This document shows, one piece after another, positions 10,709-22,304 of a stretch of DNA of 64,000 nt (position 1 is its first letter; every line of letters starts with the position of its first letter). The DNA is from Globisporangium splendens (taxonomy: Eukaryota; Oomycota; Peronosporomycetes; Pythiales; Pythiaceae). The position numbers and the translations under genes are program-made. The notes under the pieces were generated by a model. That model ran no database searches, was not told the origin of the DNA, and worked only from the letters and a program-made list of their open reading frames with translations. The DNA lies in NCBI GenBank assembly GCA_006386115.1, contig VFIW01000013.1:682001-746000 (forward strand), written 5' to 3'.

Positions 10709-11773
10709 TCAGTTCTCCAGCACAACGCGGTAGCGGACAGAGCCTTCGCGTACCATTCGAAGACCTTCGTTAGCCTTGGTCATAGGCATCTTCTGGATGA
10801 TCGGACGCACGTTCTTCTCTGAAGCAACCTTCAGCATGTCCTTAATATCTGGGATCGAACCAATCGCGCTGCCAACAAACTTGATGCCTTTAGGAACCAG
10901 GTAGAAAGGTGAAAATGTCACACTGTCGTTTGGGATACCCAACATCACGACCGTGCCTTCTGGACGCACCACCTGCAGATACGTGTTGTACGGCATGTTG
11001 GTCGCATCGGCAGTGATCAGCAACACGTTCACAGACGACTCGGCTTTCTTTGCGTGCTCTGGGTCGTTCAGGTTGTAGAACTCTTCGGCACCGAGGTTTC
11101 GGATCTCTTGTTCCTTGTTCGCAGAACGCGAGAACGCGATGGGTGTCGCACCCAATGCGCGAATGAACTGAATCGCAATGTGGCCGAGACCACCGATGCC
11201 GACGACGCCGACACGGTCGCCGGGCTTCACGTTGTTTTTCTTCAACGGCGTGAACACGGTGGCACCGGCGCAGAGCAACGGAGCAGCAGCGTCTGACGGG
11301 ATGCTATCGGGGATCTTAAACGCGTAGTCGGCCAAAACGCGAATATAATCGGCATAACCACCGTGGGTTTGCGCACCGTCTTCGTACTTGTGGCTGTACG
11401 TCCAGACACAGCGGGTGCAGTACGCATCAGCGTTGTTGGCGCACTCAACACACGGTCGCGCTTTTTCTTTGTTCAGGCAAGCCCAAACTTGAGCGCCGAC
11501 ACCGACACGATCACCGACAGCGAGATCCTTGACAGCAGAACCGACGAGAGAAACTTCTCCAACAATCTCGTGGCCGACAACACAAGGGAACGGAGTTGGG
11601 CCCCAACCACAGTCCAAGGTGTGTACATCGGTACCACAGATACCACAGTGCGAGATCTTGACTTCGACGTCTTCAGCACCGAGCGGACGCGACTGGTACT
11701 GCCAAGGTTTGACGTCTCCGCCTTGCCCAAAGCCAGCGTAGGCGTTGATGGTGCGTGGGGCAGTGGACGACAT
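10709..11773 (-). CDS. Zinc-dependent alcohol dehydrogenase, cinnamyl-alcohol-dehydrogenase type (copy 1)
   Basis: The gene encodes 354 residues of the medium-chain dehydrogenase family, CAD/YahK-like, which reduces aldehydes such as aromatic aldehydes with NADPH. The catalytic zinc ligand Cys is in HCGICGTDVH (about residue 43), followed by GHEIVGEV. A cysteine cluster (CVECANNADAYCTRC) is the structural-zinc loop. The dinucleotide site reads GIGGLGHIAIQF. The start MSSTAPRT is chosen because an oomycete initiator lies 40-55 bp upstream; an in-frame upstream Met at 11866 lies before that promoter. It sits between, and convergent with the first of, two identical type-B reductases. The shared amplification suggests related redox substrates, but this is inference. 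Confidence 0.9.
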   Translation of the reverse strand: MSSTAPRTINAYAGFGQGGDVKPWQYQSRPLGAEDVEVKISHCGICGTDVHTLDCGWGPTPFPCVVGHEIVGEVSLVGSAVKDLAVGDRVGVGAQVWACLNKEKARPCVECANNADAYCTRCVWTYSHKYEDGAQTHGGYADYIRVLADYAFKIPDSIPSDAAAPLLCAGATVFTPLKKNNVKPGDRVGVVGIGGLGHIAIQFIRALGATPIAFSRSANKEQEIRNLGAEEFYNLNDPEHAKKAESSVNVLLITADATNMPYNTYLQVVRPEGTVVMLGIPNDSVTFSPFYLVPKGIKFVGSAIGSIPDIKDMLKVASEKNVRPIIQKMPMTKANEGLRMVREGSVRYRVVLEN

Positions 11774-11812
11774 TGTAGTAAGGTCAAGAGTGGAGTGTGC
11801 GATGCCAAAGAA

Positions 11813-11828
11813 GCAAATTGCAGAATGG
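11813..11828 (-). promoter_or_regulatory. Oomycete Inr + FPR core promoter of the dehydrogenase gene
   Basis: On the minus strand the sequence ccattctgcaatttgc matches the oomycete initiator plus FPR pattern. Transcription from here gives a 5' UTR of about 40-50 nt before the ATG at 11773 and rules out the upstream Met codon. Confidence 0.7.
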
Positions 11829-12133
11829 CGAGGGGATAGAAGGTTTGTGTCCCAACTATGAAGCAAGGCGACGGATAGTAGTGTCTCCGATGAACAGAGC
11901 CCTCTTCTTGAAGGGTTCTACCAATAGCTGCAGTGAGCGACAACAACATTGGTTCGTACCTTCGATGTTCACGCGCTTTGGCGAGGTCAAGCAGCAGCAT
12001 CGCTGATTGGCTCAGCGCAACAAGGCTTACTCTACTTGGACAACGATTACTCTAGATTTTGTGGCTAGGAGTCATGTGGTGGACACCTGCCGTGGTAGAG
12101 AGGTACATCTGACGGAATCGCCGATTTCTGAAA

Positions 12134-13109
12134 TACGAGAAAGTCCATCGGTGGACGGTCTCCGCACCTGAATGAGCCAAGCAGGAATTCCACTGATGCT
12201 GTCACGCATGAGCAACACCGATTTGAACACCACGGTAACACTGCCGTTGCCACACCACTGCGCGCATGTCTTCACCTTACCAGAACTCCAGAGCAGTACC
12301 CACTTCCCAACTTGCCTACTTCTGAAAAGCAGCCCAAGCAACCAACCAAAGCCAACATGACCAAGATCGCCATCGTCTACTACTCCACATACGGCCACGT
12401 CGTCCAGCTGGCCGATGCCATTAAGGAGGGCATCGAGTCCGTCGAAGGCGTCACTGCTGAGCTCTACCAGGTCGCAGAAACCTTGCCGGAAAAGGTGCTC
12501 GCCAAGATGCACGCTCCCCCAAAGAAGGACCACCCGATTGCCACTCCTGGCGTGCTCAAGGAGGCTGATGGTATCCTCTTCGGCCTCCCAACGCGCTTCG
12601 GTTCGTTCCCAGCGCAAATCAAGGCGTTCTTCGACTCGACGGGCAGCCTCTGGCAGGCTGGTGCTCTCATTGGCAAGCCAGCGGGTGTCTTCTTCACCAC
12701 GGGTGTCCAAGGAGGCGGTCAAGAAACGACTGCGTACACCGCACTGACCTTCCTGTCTCAACACGGCATGACGTATGTGCCATTGGGCTACCGCTCGCCA
12801 TTGATGTTCAGCAACGACGAGATCCACGGTGGTTCGCCATGGGGTGCGGGTGCTATTGCTGGTGCGGATGGCTCTCGCCAAGCATCCAAGTTGGAACTGG
12901 ACGTGGCCAGGGTGCAGGGCGAGTCGTTTGCGCAGGTCGCCAAGAAGTTGTCTGCGTAAGCGATACCAGCAATTCTGTGTCTTTGAGGCGATCCTCACGA
13001 ATGGCCACTCGAGATCGAAAGCACCAGCACACGCCTACATTTTTGCATGAACATGAAATAAAACCTGTTTCCATACCTTTTTGACCCGTGGTTATGTGAT
13101 GAGTGTTTC
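12134..13109. repeat. Inner direct duplication, copy 2 (type-B reductase)
   Basis: Second copy of the segment at 9125-10100, offset 3009 bp. The flanks outside are unrelated: left, the upstream region of the dehydrogenase gene; right, sequence with no counterpart next to copy 1. Confidence 0.9.
12357..12959 (+). CDS. NAD(P)H:quinone oxidoreductase, WrbA-like (type B, copy 2)
   Basis: Protein identical to the type-B copy at 9348 (200 residues, same motifs), with identical near flanks. It is divergent from the dehydrogenase gene, with about 580 bp between the two start codons. The identity of both coding and flanking sequence points to a recent copy event or ongoing conversion. Confidence 0.93.
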   Translation: MTKIAIVYYSTYGHVVQLADAIKEGIESVEGVTAELYQVAETLPEKVLAKMHAPPKKDHPIATPGVLKEADGILFGLPTRFGSFPAQIKAFFDSTGSLWQAGALIGKPAGVFFTTGVQGGGQETTAYTALTFLSQHGMTYVPLGYRSPLMFSNDEIHGGSPWGAGAIAGADGSRQASKLELDVARVQGESFAQVAKKLSA

Positions 13110-13799
13110 ATGCGTGCGTAGTGTATGCGCCTTGCGTCGTCTACAACACTTACAGAAATGTTAAAGAGTGCATCCCAGGCCGTGTGTGTTTATTGTCCAT
13201 TGCGGCTACTGGGCACTTCGAATTTAAACACCATCCCCAGCTTCCAACCAGGCTGTATGTGACGTATTCTCCTCGTTGAAACTACTCTGGCAGCACAGCT
13301 GGGAGAATGGATATTGTAGTTTGCACAGCGTAACATAATACCTCATCTTAAAACTGAAATCTATATGCGACGCATTCTTGAGAGTATGCACTTTGAGTGT
13401 AGGATCGCGCTGCTGTCATGCAATGCTGATGAGTGCGCACATGAGCTTTCCAAATCGCACACTAAAGCAATCATATTTCAAGTTCAAATCCACGCAGACG
13501 ATCAAAGCGGGAACAGCTTCACAACAATTGAAACTATTTCCACTTCGTTTCTATAGTATGCCAACTATGAATAACGCACACCTGGCTTGAAAAATGGACG
13601 AAAAAAGAGAATATTATGGACAATGAACGCTACAAATAGACTGAAAGGTCACCAACCCCTGAGAATGGTCACCACTTGTTCAGAAGTTCAACCGCAACCT
13701 GTGTGAAAGCCAATTAGTCAGGAAGCTGATGCACTTAGGACGTGTTCGACAGTAAGACATACTTCGTTAAAAGCATACTGAAGCTGTTCACGAGATAGA
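13110..13799. other. Intergenic, no gene recognised
   Basis: About 690 bp with short frames only. A stretch near 13470-13500 (caagttcaaatccacgca) resembles sequence near 10305, hinting at older duplicated material. No family could be assigned. Confidence 0.45.
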
Positions 13800-14400
13800 G
13801 AGAGAAGGTAATTCTATTTAACTTATGATCTACATACAGTTGAAGAATTCCGGAGTCTCATTAACACTGCCGAGAGGGAGGTGTTTCTAAGTTTTGACGG
13901 TGTGGCACCGATATCATTGTCGAGCAGAACTGCGACTTGGGACAGAAGAACTTGGTCATCTCCCCGCGATTCGTCGGTGAGTATCTTCGCACTCTTGCAG
14001 TTCATTGCTATGTTGGAGAGAAGATCGGCCATTTTGTTTTGTTCTCGTTTTGTGTGATTCCAGGAGATCCACGCAAAGTTGGCGATGATTTGATTTACCC
14101 GAACTGCTAGTGGCTGCAACTCGGTCTGGCGTATTGAGGAGAACCCGTTCTGAGCCGCGACAATCATTTGGCTGTCTCCGAAGACTTCCAACTTGACTTC
14201 ATAGTGCTGTAGGTAGTGTGCACTGTATGCCAGACCATCTTCCAGCGCGCTGTATTCGCACCAATTGTTCGTGACTTCTGGTCCCATGTACGCATAGCCG
14301 CATGCTTCGAGTTCCCATCGATTGCTGCGTTCATTCAGGAAGATGAGTGCCCAACCGCTGCCTCCTGGACCTGGATTGCCGCGTGCACCTCCATCGAAAT
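13800..14400 (-). mobile_element. LINE family A RNase H fragment, inverted
   Basis: The minus strand encodes the RNase H domain of LINE A (DGGARGNPGPGG, NNWCEYSAL, FGDSQMIV, NKMADLL) and shares the element tail with the plus-strand copy at 4438-5395, forming a large inverted repeat around the reductase genes. Upstream of the DGG motif the similarity stops and the frame continues into unrelated sequence. The four acidic residues are intact, but it is a 5'-truncated fragment. Confidence 0.8.
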
Positions 14401-15968
14401 TCTTGCGCACAATAGGGAGAACCCCTAGAGGATGCGTGCTACATACACAAAAATGACTGATGTAAATCGGGTGGCAAGACAATTTGAGTCATTTGCTAAT
14501 TTTTGTTCAGCATCGAGCTCGAACCCACTAGCCGTCTCGACAACGACGCTGTCGCTGCATCGAAGCTTGCAGATCAATGTCTTGAGTCGCGGACCTGAAG
14601 CAATTACGAAGGAAGCTTGCTCCGGTTTGCTTCGTTTTGCGAATGTGAAGGATATCCGAATCCAACTACCCATCGTTTTAGCAGCATACATTAACTAACC
14701 CGCGGAAACCGACAAACATCAGTGGTCGGCGGATAAATTGAGAGCTGCACTTGCATGGCATCACGGAAAGCCGGAGACGCTAGCGGGCGGGTACCCGTGC
14801 CGTTGGTGGACTATGGAAACGGCACCAAATGGACAGCAGGTTACAAGAGGAAATCCATCACGATCGGCGATGATATCTCAAATCCTCGTTGGTCTAAACA
14901 AGGTGAAGAAGCGTGAGCGAACACCAACACGAGCATCCTTAGTGTCTCTACCAGTGCTGACGAAGATAACCGAGTTTCTCGAAGAGAACACCGTATTCAA
15001 CGACGCGATGCGCTTGTAGTTTTCCGCTGTCTGCTCGTTTTGCTTTTACAGCGTGTCCCGGATCAACGAGGTGCTGATGTGAAGAAGGAGAACATCCAGG
15101 TGGGGCTGCAGCGCGAGTCTAGGGAAGCCCCCACCGTGCCATACGATACGGCTGCTTCACAATCCGCGATTGCAAAAACGACCACAACCCCCATGCAAGC
15201 CAATCATACTACGCGCGCTATTTGTTGCGGTCGCTGCGACTGCGGGCTTCTAGTTCGCAAGGAAAACACCTGTGTCTCAATCAAGTCGTACTCGCCGTTG
15301 CTCACTAGCTCCACGCATTTTATCGGATCGTGGACTAATTAACATTAACATGCAGGCTAGCAAGGTCAGTTCGTGGCACAAAGGAAGCACAGAAGCATAG
15401 GTAATGATTTCGTAAGTCCATTCGCTGAGAATTGCAGGAAGGTTTGCGTAGTTGGCGATGTGAACGTGCGTGGTACTGGCATCCAAGAGCGCCTCGAGCA
15501 CGCTTTTACGAAACGACAGCTATGTGTGTCGCACAGTCCAGAGCTTAGCGCTGCCCACGCTGTTTTCGCTCCTTTATGTGATCTTGGACACAGAGCTCAC
15601 GGCTTCACGCAGCGCGCTGACCTACTCAACGTCCACGGTCGCTGACACGCTGATGAAGCGCATGCGCTTCTTGGGCTGGCAGATCGGACCCAATCGCGGC
15701 GCTGCACTCGCCATGCTCTCCCTGAGCGCACGTACTGAACTGCAGACGTTTCTTGCCCATGCCGCAGATCTTTGTCATCTCTCCATTAATAAGCTTTGAG
15801 TTTGCAGCAGGAATTGACAACAAATGTAAGGCACAATACCGAAAACATTATTGAGTAAAAAGGACAGACAAAGCGCAAGTCAGTTATCGCACTTTTAGCT
15901 CTATTTACGTTATTTGAATAGCTCTTCTAAGTAGATAAGCTTCTAATGAGTAGGGGTGAATAAATACT
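14401..15968. other. Repeat-like or decayed coding sequence, unassigned
   Basis: Several frames of 70-110 codons occur on both strands (for example 14738-15019 plus, 15277-15501 minus), but none has recognisable motifs and none continues. A short basic stretch at about 14890-14950 (NKVKKRERTPTRA) is protein-like and may be a transposon remnant. Unit 2 has a one-base deletion near 27949 relative to 15001. I would not call a gene here. Confidence 0.35.
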
Positions 15969-16050
15969 GCTTTATCATTGCTATTTGATCGGCAAGCTGG
16001 GGGTTGTAGGTGCGTGTATGTTTGTGAGTGTACTCTGCGAATCGTCGTAG

Positions 16051-17394
16051 GGTCGACATATGCCTTGAGAACTGCTGCAACCGTGTGACCGTCCGAGTCT
16101 CCAGCTTGCGCTTCAGCGAGTCGTGTGAGGTTTCGCATTCCTGCCTCTAATCTGGTCATCATGATCGCCATCTCAGCAATCGATTCGATTGGATCCGAAT
16201 CCATGCGTCGCAGATGCGCACACCAAATGGCTTGTATGAGCGACGCGCTCATATATCGCCACAGCATGTGTGCGGCGGGATAGAGATGATCTTGGAGATG
16301 TTCATTGGAGAACTTGTGTCCGATAATGTGTCTCTTGATCGTGGTCCATGCATGCCTTGGAGTATCTGGTAGATCCAGACTGAAGATCCAGACTGCGGGG
16401 TCGTGACCAGGAGTGATTCCGATCTTCGCCCATAGCGCATAAAAGTAGTTCCACACCAGTTTGGCTTTCGGACACTCCCAGAATAGATGTTGAACAGAAG
16501 ATTGGACAACTTGGGAACATTCGGGATTCGAGCAGGATAGATCAGTTTCTCATAGTTCCACATGGTGACGTTCCGGTTGGTATTTCAGCCGGAGAAGAGT
16601 CTGGGTTGTATAAGCAGTAATCCCTGGGATGTTGTGTAATTCGCTCCATTGGATTAATTGCAGTCCTGGCCACAGAGATCCTGCTGTAGGACAGCTTTGT
16701 TGACTGCTGCATCTCGAGTATCTTTGCCAATTTGTGTCCTCGTTGCTGCAACTTGTTGCCGATAGAAAGATCTTGTCGTATTGTATCGTCCGTTGCCACC
16801 CCATAGTTGCACGATTCTTGTGAAACGTGGATGTGCATGGAACGACACATTCTGCCCGTTCAAGTCTCTTGTTGCCATGACGTCACAGTCCGTTGCGGAG
16901 TGAACTGTATGCGTAGCTTTGACTAGGGTCGTGTCGATGTGGGTCAGAGTTGCTTCACTGGTGTGCAGATGCCATTCGTGGTTATAATGACGTTGCCCGT
17001 TGTACAGCCGAAGCACATTTGTTTGCTGTGGTCGATACAGAAGCTGTGGGAAGTTGGATACCAACGTAGCACATAACCGCTCGAGCGCTCGAATAGACGG
17101 CCGGGAGAATCCGGAGATTCCACATGTTGGGATGAAGTTAAGCACTCCTGGTCTTATCCACTCCCATCGAAGTATGTCACCCAGTTGTGCTGTTCCAACT
17201 GGTAATGATGTGTGAGCAAGCTTGTAAGGGGAGCCGTTGGAATCAAGAAGCCACCCATCTGCAGTCGAGGTCATGTACGGCAGCCATTCTGCACAGAATG
17301 TCCCACGTAGCTTTCGTCCTTCAGCGATGATACCTGGAAGCCTGTCAGTCATTTTAGAGCTGAGGTCGATCTGGAACACATCGCCGTCCCATTG
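16051..17394 (-). mobile_element. LINE family B, copy 2 (3'-truncated)
   Basis: Minus-strand LINE B lacking the RNase H domain and tail: the similarity ends at 16051, where copies 1 and 3 continue to their RNase H. The zinc-knuckle segment and upstream linker are present but broken by frame changes (the frame from 17379 shifts near 16690). Near its left end it shares bases with copy 3 (for example accgtccgag and cgccacagc) that differ in copy 1, whereas its right part resembles copy 1. This fits a recombinant junction. Confidence 0.85.
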
Positions 17395-18352
17395 AGTAGG
17401 TCAACGATCCTTGCTCCGGAAATTGGAAAAGAGCTTCGGGTTCATTACTCCGGAACACTCGACAGCACTACAGAAACTCTGATTTATCGTCACATCAAAC
17501 ATCCCAGTGTTGCTATGGAGAACGAGAGTGGAAATAGTGCATGAACAGCAACACGTCACTATCGAAGAAAGTGCCAAGCGTGTGTGGACAGCGTGTGTGA
17601 TGCAAGTGCGAGCTGTGGCTCATCGGATGAGAACGCTCAAAGGAGAAAAGATCAATGCAACTTGCCTGAGCCAACTGCTCAGCGTACTGGAGAGACAAGA
17701 CTTGTCGCGCCAACTGGAAGCATGGGCGACGGCGCGTTTGTATTTCGATGGAGGTGCACGCGGTAACCCAGGTCCAGGAGGCAGCGATTGGGCACTCATC
17801 CTCCTGAATGAACGCAGCAATCATTGGGAACTCAAAGCATGCGGCTATGTGTACATGGGACCAGAAGTCACGAACAATTGGTGCGAATACAGCGCGCTGA
17901 AAGATGGTCTGGCATACAGTGCACACTACCTTCAGCACTATGAAGTCAAGTTGGAAGTCTTCGGAGACAGCCAAATGATTATCGCATCCCAGAACGGGTT
18001 CTCCTCAATACGCCAGACCAAGCTGCAGCCACTAGCAGTTCGGGTAAATCAAATCATCGCCAACTTTGCGTGGATCTCCTGGAATCACACAAAACGAGAA
18101 CAAAACAAAATGGCCGATCTTCTCTCCAACATAGCAATGAACTGCAAGAGTGCGAAGATACTCACCGACGAATCGCGGGGAGATGATCAAGTTCTTCTGT
18201 CCCAAGTCGCAGCTCTACTCGACAATGATATCGGTGCCACGCCGTCTAAACTTAGAAACACCTCCCTCTCGGCAGTGTCAATGAGACTCCGGAATTCTTA
18301 AACTGTATGTAGATCATAAGCTAAATAGAATTCCCTTCTCGTACACCAAAGC
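17395..18352 (+). mobile_element. LINE family A 3' part with RNase H (unit 2)
   Basis: Counterpart of 4438-5395. The frame at 17507-18301 encodes RNase H with the same four acidic positions. It differs from unit 1 at a cluster of sites around the DGG motif and ends six residues earlier because of a stop near 18299. It is more diverged than the gene-bearing interior of the duplication. Confidence 0.8.
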
Positions 18353-18891
18353 AACTTCGACTCGAGGTGATAGTGCGCCGAAGGCGTCAACGACCAATGC
18401 TCCGCCGCATGTGGGTCTTCCGTCGACGCACATAGAACAGAGGCTTTCCCTCGTTTCTTCAAATGCATTCACTGCCACAATCTGCGCTGCTGCATGGCGG
18501 TTAACGCATCAAGTAGAGCGCCCAATCACGTCGCATGGTGAAATTTGTGGTGCCACGTCAGACTTGAGCGCTGGATTGGCTAATCATCCCCCCTAACACT
18601 ACTTTTGCAACGTGTATCATTTATAAGAGGTATTTATTAACTTAATTAACGCCTATATTGAAGTATCTATACGCATAATTTAAGACATTCTACCAGAACA
18701 GAGAGAGTTGAAGTGGTTCCGTCATCGTTCTGTCATCAAAGGCATCACGACCTGACACTACGACGGCCAAAACTCAAAGGAGTGCTTTGGTTACCCTATG
18801 CTATTGGTGCTCGCCCAGCACTACCAGCAACACCGACACTCGCCCGACCTGGTGCCCGCAACCGATTTGGGCTGGGATCCCATTCTCCATT

Positions 18892-18908
18892 CTCATTCTT
18901 CAATTTGC
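18892..18908 (+). promoter_or_regulatory. Oomycete Inr + FPR core promoter (unit 2)
   Basis: Identical to the initiator at 5935-5951, about 65 nt before the type-A reductase ATG in unit 2. Confidence 0.7.
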
Positions 18909-18960
18909 TCTCTGTCGCAAACAACCCAAGCCAGCACCCACTCGCCACTCACAAGCCAAG

Positions 18961-19563
18961 ATGACCAAGATCGCCATCGTCTACTACTCCACCTACGGTC
19001 ACATCCCACAGCTCGCCGAAAAGGTCAAGGAAGGCGTCGAATCCGTCGAAGGCGTCACCGCCACCATCTACCAAGTCCAAGAGACTCTCCCGGAAGACGT
19101 GCTCGCCAAGCTGTACGCCGCGCCAAAGAAGGACTACCCGATCGCCACCCCTGACGTGCTCAAGGAGGCCGATGGCATCCTCTTTGGTTTCCCAACGCGC
19201 TTCGGTACGCTGCCAGCGCAGGTCAAGGCTCTTTTCGACTCGACTGGCGGTCTCTGGCAAACTGGTGCGCTTGTGGGCAAGCCAGCAGGTATCTTCTTCT
19301 CGACGGGCACCCAGGGCGGTGGCCAGGAGACCACTGCGTTCACTACGTTGACGTTCCTTACGCACCAAGGCTTGACGTTTGTGCCATTGGGCTACCGCTC
19401 GCCATTGCTGTTCAACTTTGAGGAGATCCACGGTGGTTCGCCATGGGGTGCGGGCACCTACGCCGGTCCAGACGGTTCGCGTCAGCCATCGAAGTTGGAG
19501 TTGGACGTGGCCAAGGTGCAGGGCGAGTCGTTTGCGCAGGTCGCCAAGAAGCTGTCTGCTTAA
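18961..19563 (+). CDS. NAD(P)H:quinone oxidoreductase, WrbA-like (type A, copy 2)
   Basis: Protein identical to the type-A gene at 6004 (200 residues; FMN loop SxYGH, GGQETT and IHGGSPWGAG). The only nearby differences are single bases in the upstream region, for example near 18736 and 18814. Confidence 0.92.
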   Translation: MTKIAIVYYSTYGHIPQLAEKVKEGVESVEGVTATIYQVQETLPEDVLAKLYAAPKKDYPIATPDVLKEADGILFGFPTRFGTLPAQVKALFDSTGGLWQTGALVGKPAGIFFSTGTQGGGQETTAFTTLTFLTHQGLTFVPLGYRSPLLFNFEEIHGGSPWGAGTYAGPDGSRQPSKLELDVAKVQGESFAQVAKKLSA

Positions 19564-20335
19564 ATGAATCTCATTCATGTTACTGCTGGAGCAAGGAACA
19601 TCGTTGTCGTTGCGAAGATACGAAGCGTTTTCCAGCGACAATTGTAAACAGACACGCGCATTGAGCTAACATCAAGTCACTGCAGCGTTATGACATTAAT
19701 ACATCACCTCTTTCTATGTACGTCGCGATCGCTCTGTTGCGTTTAGTGCTGAGATTGGTACACACAGGCGTATCTTTAGCGCAATGACGGAGTTGAGCTA
19801 TGAGTAAGCAATTGAGATTGGCTCACGTTCGCCTTCATCTGCATCCTCAAGCGAGACTGCAATATCGCAGGGTGCCAAACATCCTGATGCCATTTGCACA
19901 CTCTCGCTGCGTGGTGATGCATAGCGTTTTTTAGTGCATGTGGATTACATGCATCAATCTGGTATTATAGTAGCTGAGCGCTGGAGAGAGACCAAAATAA
20001 TGATAGTTGACGTTGCATGGCCAGGTGCAAAAGCTCCCAATCCTTACAGCCTCGAAAGCATTATGCATGTGAGCGTTCAATAGCATCAGCATTGCTCTCA
20101 TTACCCATGCATCTGTTGAGTCGAGTTTCCTCTTAAAACGGCCGGTTTTGGTGGCCGATTCGTCAATCATGCCCTTGGGTCTGACGCAAATTCACTTTGC
20201 AACGCGGTTGGGCACTTCAGCTACTCGATCAAGTAGCTGATACTTGTCCTTTATCTGGCACAGTGACGTCGTCTTCAGAACGTGGTGGCGAATCTTACCT
20301 GCAGGGTATCTCTTTCACCACTTCGATCCCGACCC

Positions 20336-20634
20336 ACCACGAATGGCATCTGCACACCAGTGAAGCAACTCTGACCCACGTCGACACACTATGGGGTGGC
20401 AACGGACGATACAATACCACCAGATCTTTCTATCGGCAACAAGTTGCAGCAACGAGGACACAAATTGGCAAAGATACTCGAGATGCAGCAGTCAACAAAG
20501 CTGTCCATACAGCAGGATCTCTGTGGCCAGGACTACAATTAATCCAATGGAGCGAATTACACAACATCCCAGGGATTACTGCTTATACAACCCAGACTCT
20601 TCTCCGGCTGCAATACCCACCGGAAGTCACCATG
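20336..20634 (+). mobile_element. LINE family B internal fragment (unit 2)
   Basis: Counterpart of 7379-7677 with the same internal deletion, so it predates the tandem duplication. Confidence 0.8.
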
Positions 20635-21501
20635 ACTACCACTGGTCAGCATCGCATAGAGCACAGATTTCGAGACGCTGCCCTCGTTGGACTCGGCCAG
20701 CGTCTGGAATGCGCCATGCCACTTGTGGATTCGCTCGACATCCTGCGCGTCCATGGCGCCAAGCAGTTCGCCGCTGCAGTAGTCGTCTTGCTCCGGAAAC
20801 TGCGCTTGCCGAGGCACGAGATAGAAGCCAATCAAGTGGCTTGCGGGGTCTGCGACGTCTTCCTCCCCCTCTCTAGTGGCTGTGCCAGTATCAGGAAAAT
20901 GCCACAAAAGAGGCAGAAAGCAGCGACAGCCATCACTGTAGTAGCTGCTCACATGACTGTAAATGGACATGTAGTTCTGGGTCACCACGGTCTTGAGGAA
21001 TTCTTTAAATCCGCGCGCGGACTGTGGCCGCTTCGAAGCGGCACAATCGGCTTCATACTTCTCGCAGAACGACTGCGGAATCGAGAAAATGTGGATCCAC
21101 CCAACGGAAAAGCCGTTCGCCAACTGGATCATGCTGTCCTGATTCAGCAAATTCTCGTCGGCCATCTGACAAATCAGTCGCGTCGCCGCGAGCCGCAGCG
21201 TCTTGTCCGTTGCCTGGATGTCTTCAAAAACAGTGTGCAGTAGTCGATGGGTTTGATCGCCTGCCTGCTTCTCGCGCAGTAACACCCCCACGTCGTTCTG
21301 TGCGTCCTTGGACTCGCAGTACCTGGATGACAGAAGCGTATACGCCTCGAGCTTCTCGCGGATCTCTTGACTTTCCAGGAGCACGCGCGCCTGCTGCGGC
21401 CACACAGAGGTCACTGCAGATGGCACGCAAGGATGGCTGGAGGCGAGAGAGTGCTGAGGAGTGTCAGCCGCAGCGTGTGTGTCACCAATGCATTCGTCCA
21501 T
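20635..21501 (-). pseudogene. Host gene truncated by LINE fragment (unknown function, copy 2)
   Basis: Second copy of the truncated gene at 7678-8544, with identical translation. The truncation by LINE sequence is shared, so it happened before the 12.96-kb duplication. Confidence 0.6.
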
Positions 21502-22304
21502 TTGCGCAATAAGGCGCTGCGATGACCAGTGGACCTCGGGAAACTAGGTGCACGCCACGTACACGCCTGCTGCGCGAGTATTTATAGCCGTCTATTGGCA
21601 ACTAGGGCGATGATGAACAGCACACACGCCTCCTCCACACATGCACACAGCCGCTGAGCCCTACTGACGACGACTGCGGCGCATCCGCTGGCTTCTACGG
21701 ACACATGCAGCTCCAACCGCAAGTCGTGGCGTCCAAGGTGTCATCATCATTTCGGACCCGATGTTTGTCATCTTGCGCTCAAAGTCAAAGGAAATATATG
21801 ATATTTGTTGCTTTGACTTATCCAAAACGGATACTGAGTGCGTTATAAACTGATTGAAACATTCATCCAAATAGAGAGCTGCGCGGTCATGATGACGTCA
21901 TAGGTTTTTTTTCTGTGGCAGCAAATGGCTACATCCACATGCGACATGCTCAGCAACCAATTACATCCACGCATTCCATCGCGTCACGACCGTCCATGTA
22001 AACCACCCTGTCTCTTGGTTCACACTGATGACGCTCAACGACAGTTCAGAAAACGTCCATCGTAAAGTGTCCACTACTAAGTACGCGAAAGTCCATCGGT
22101 GGACGGTCTCCGCACCTGAATGAGCCAAGCAGGAATTCCACTGATGCTGTCACGCATGAGCAACACCGATTTGAACACCACGGTAACACTGCCGTTGCCA
22201 CACCACTGCGCGCATGTCTTCACCTTACCAGAACTCCAGAGCAGTACCCACTTCCCAACTTGCCTACTTCTGAAAAGCAGCCCAAGCAACCAACCAAAGC
22301 CAAC

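Larger units (their letters stand above)
3095..15968. repeat. Large tandem segmental duplication, unit 1
   Basis: About 12.9 kb here recurs at 16051-28924 with an offset of 12,957 (12,956 after a one-base deletion near 27949). From about 5400 onward the copies are nearly identical, with only scattered single-base differences; the coding sequences compared are identical as protein. The outer edges are LINE B sequences and diverge more. The right edge is sharp: after tact at 15968 this unit runs into unrelated sequence, while unit 2 runs straight into the 3' tail of LINE B copy 3. Confidence 0.9.

Noticed and set aside
11774..11866. N-terminal extension of the dehydrogenase from an upstream Met
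   Set aside because: The Inr/FPR core promoter at 11813-11828 lies within it, so the conserved start at 11773 is preferred.
14401..15968. Possible transposase or host gene between LINE A and the unit end
   Set aside because: Frames are short, on both strands, without motifs, and a 1-bp deletion in unit 2 goes uncompensated.
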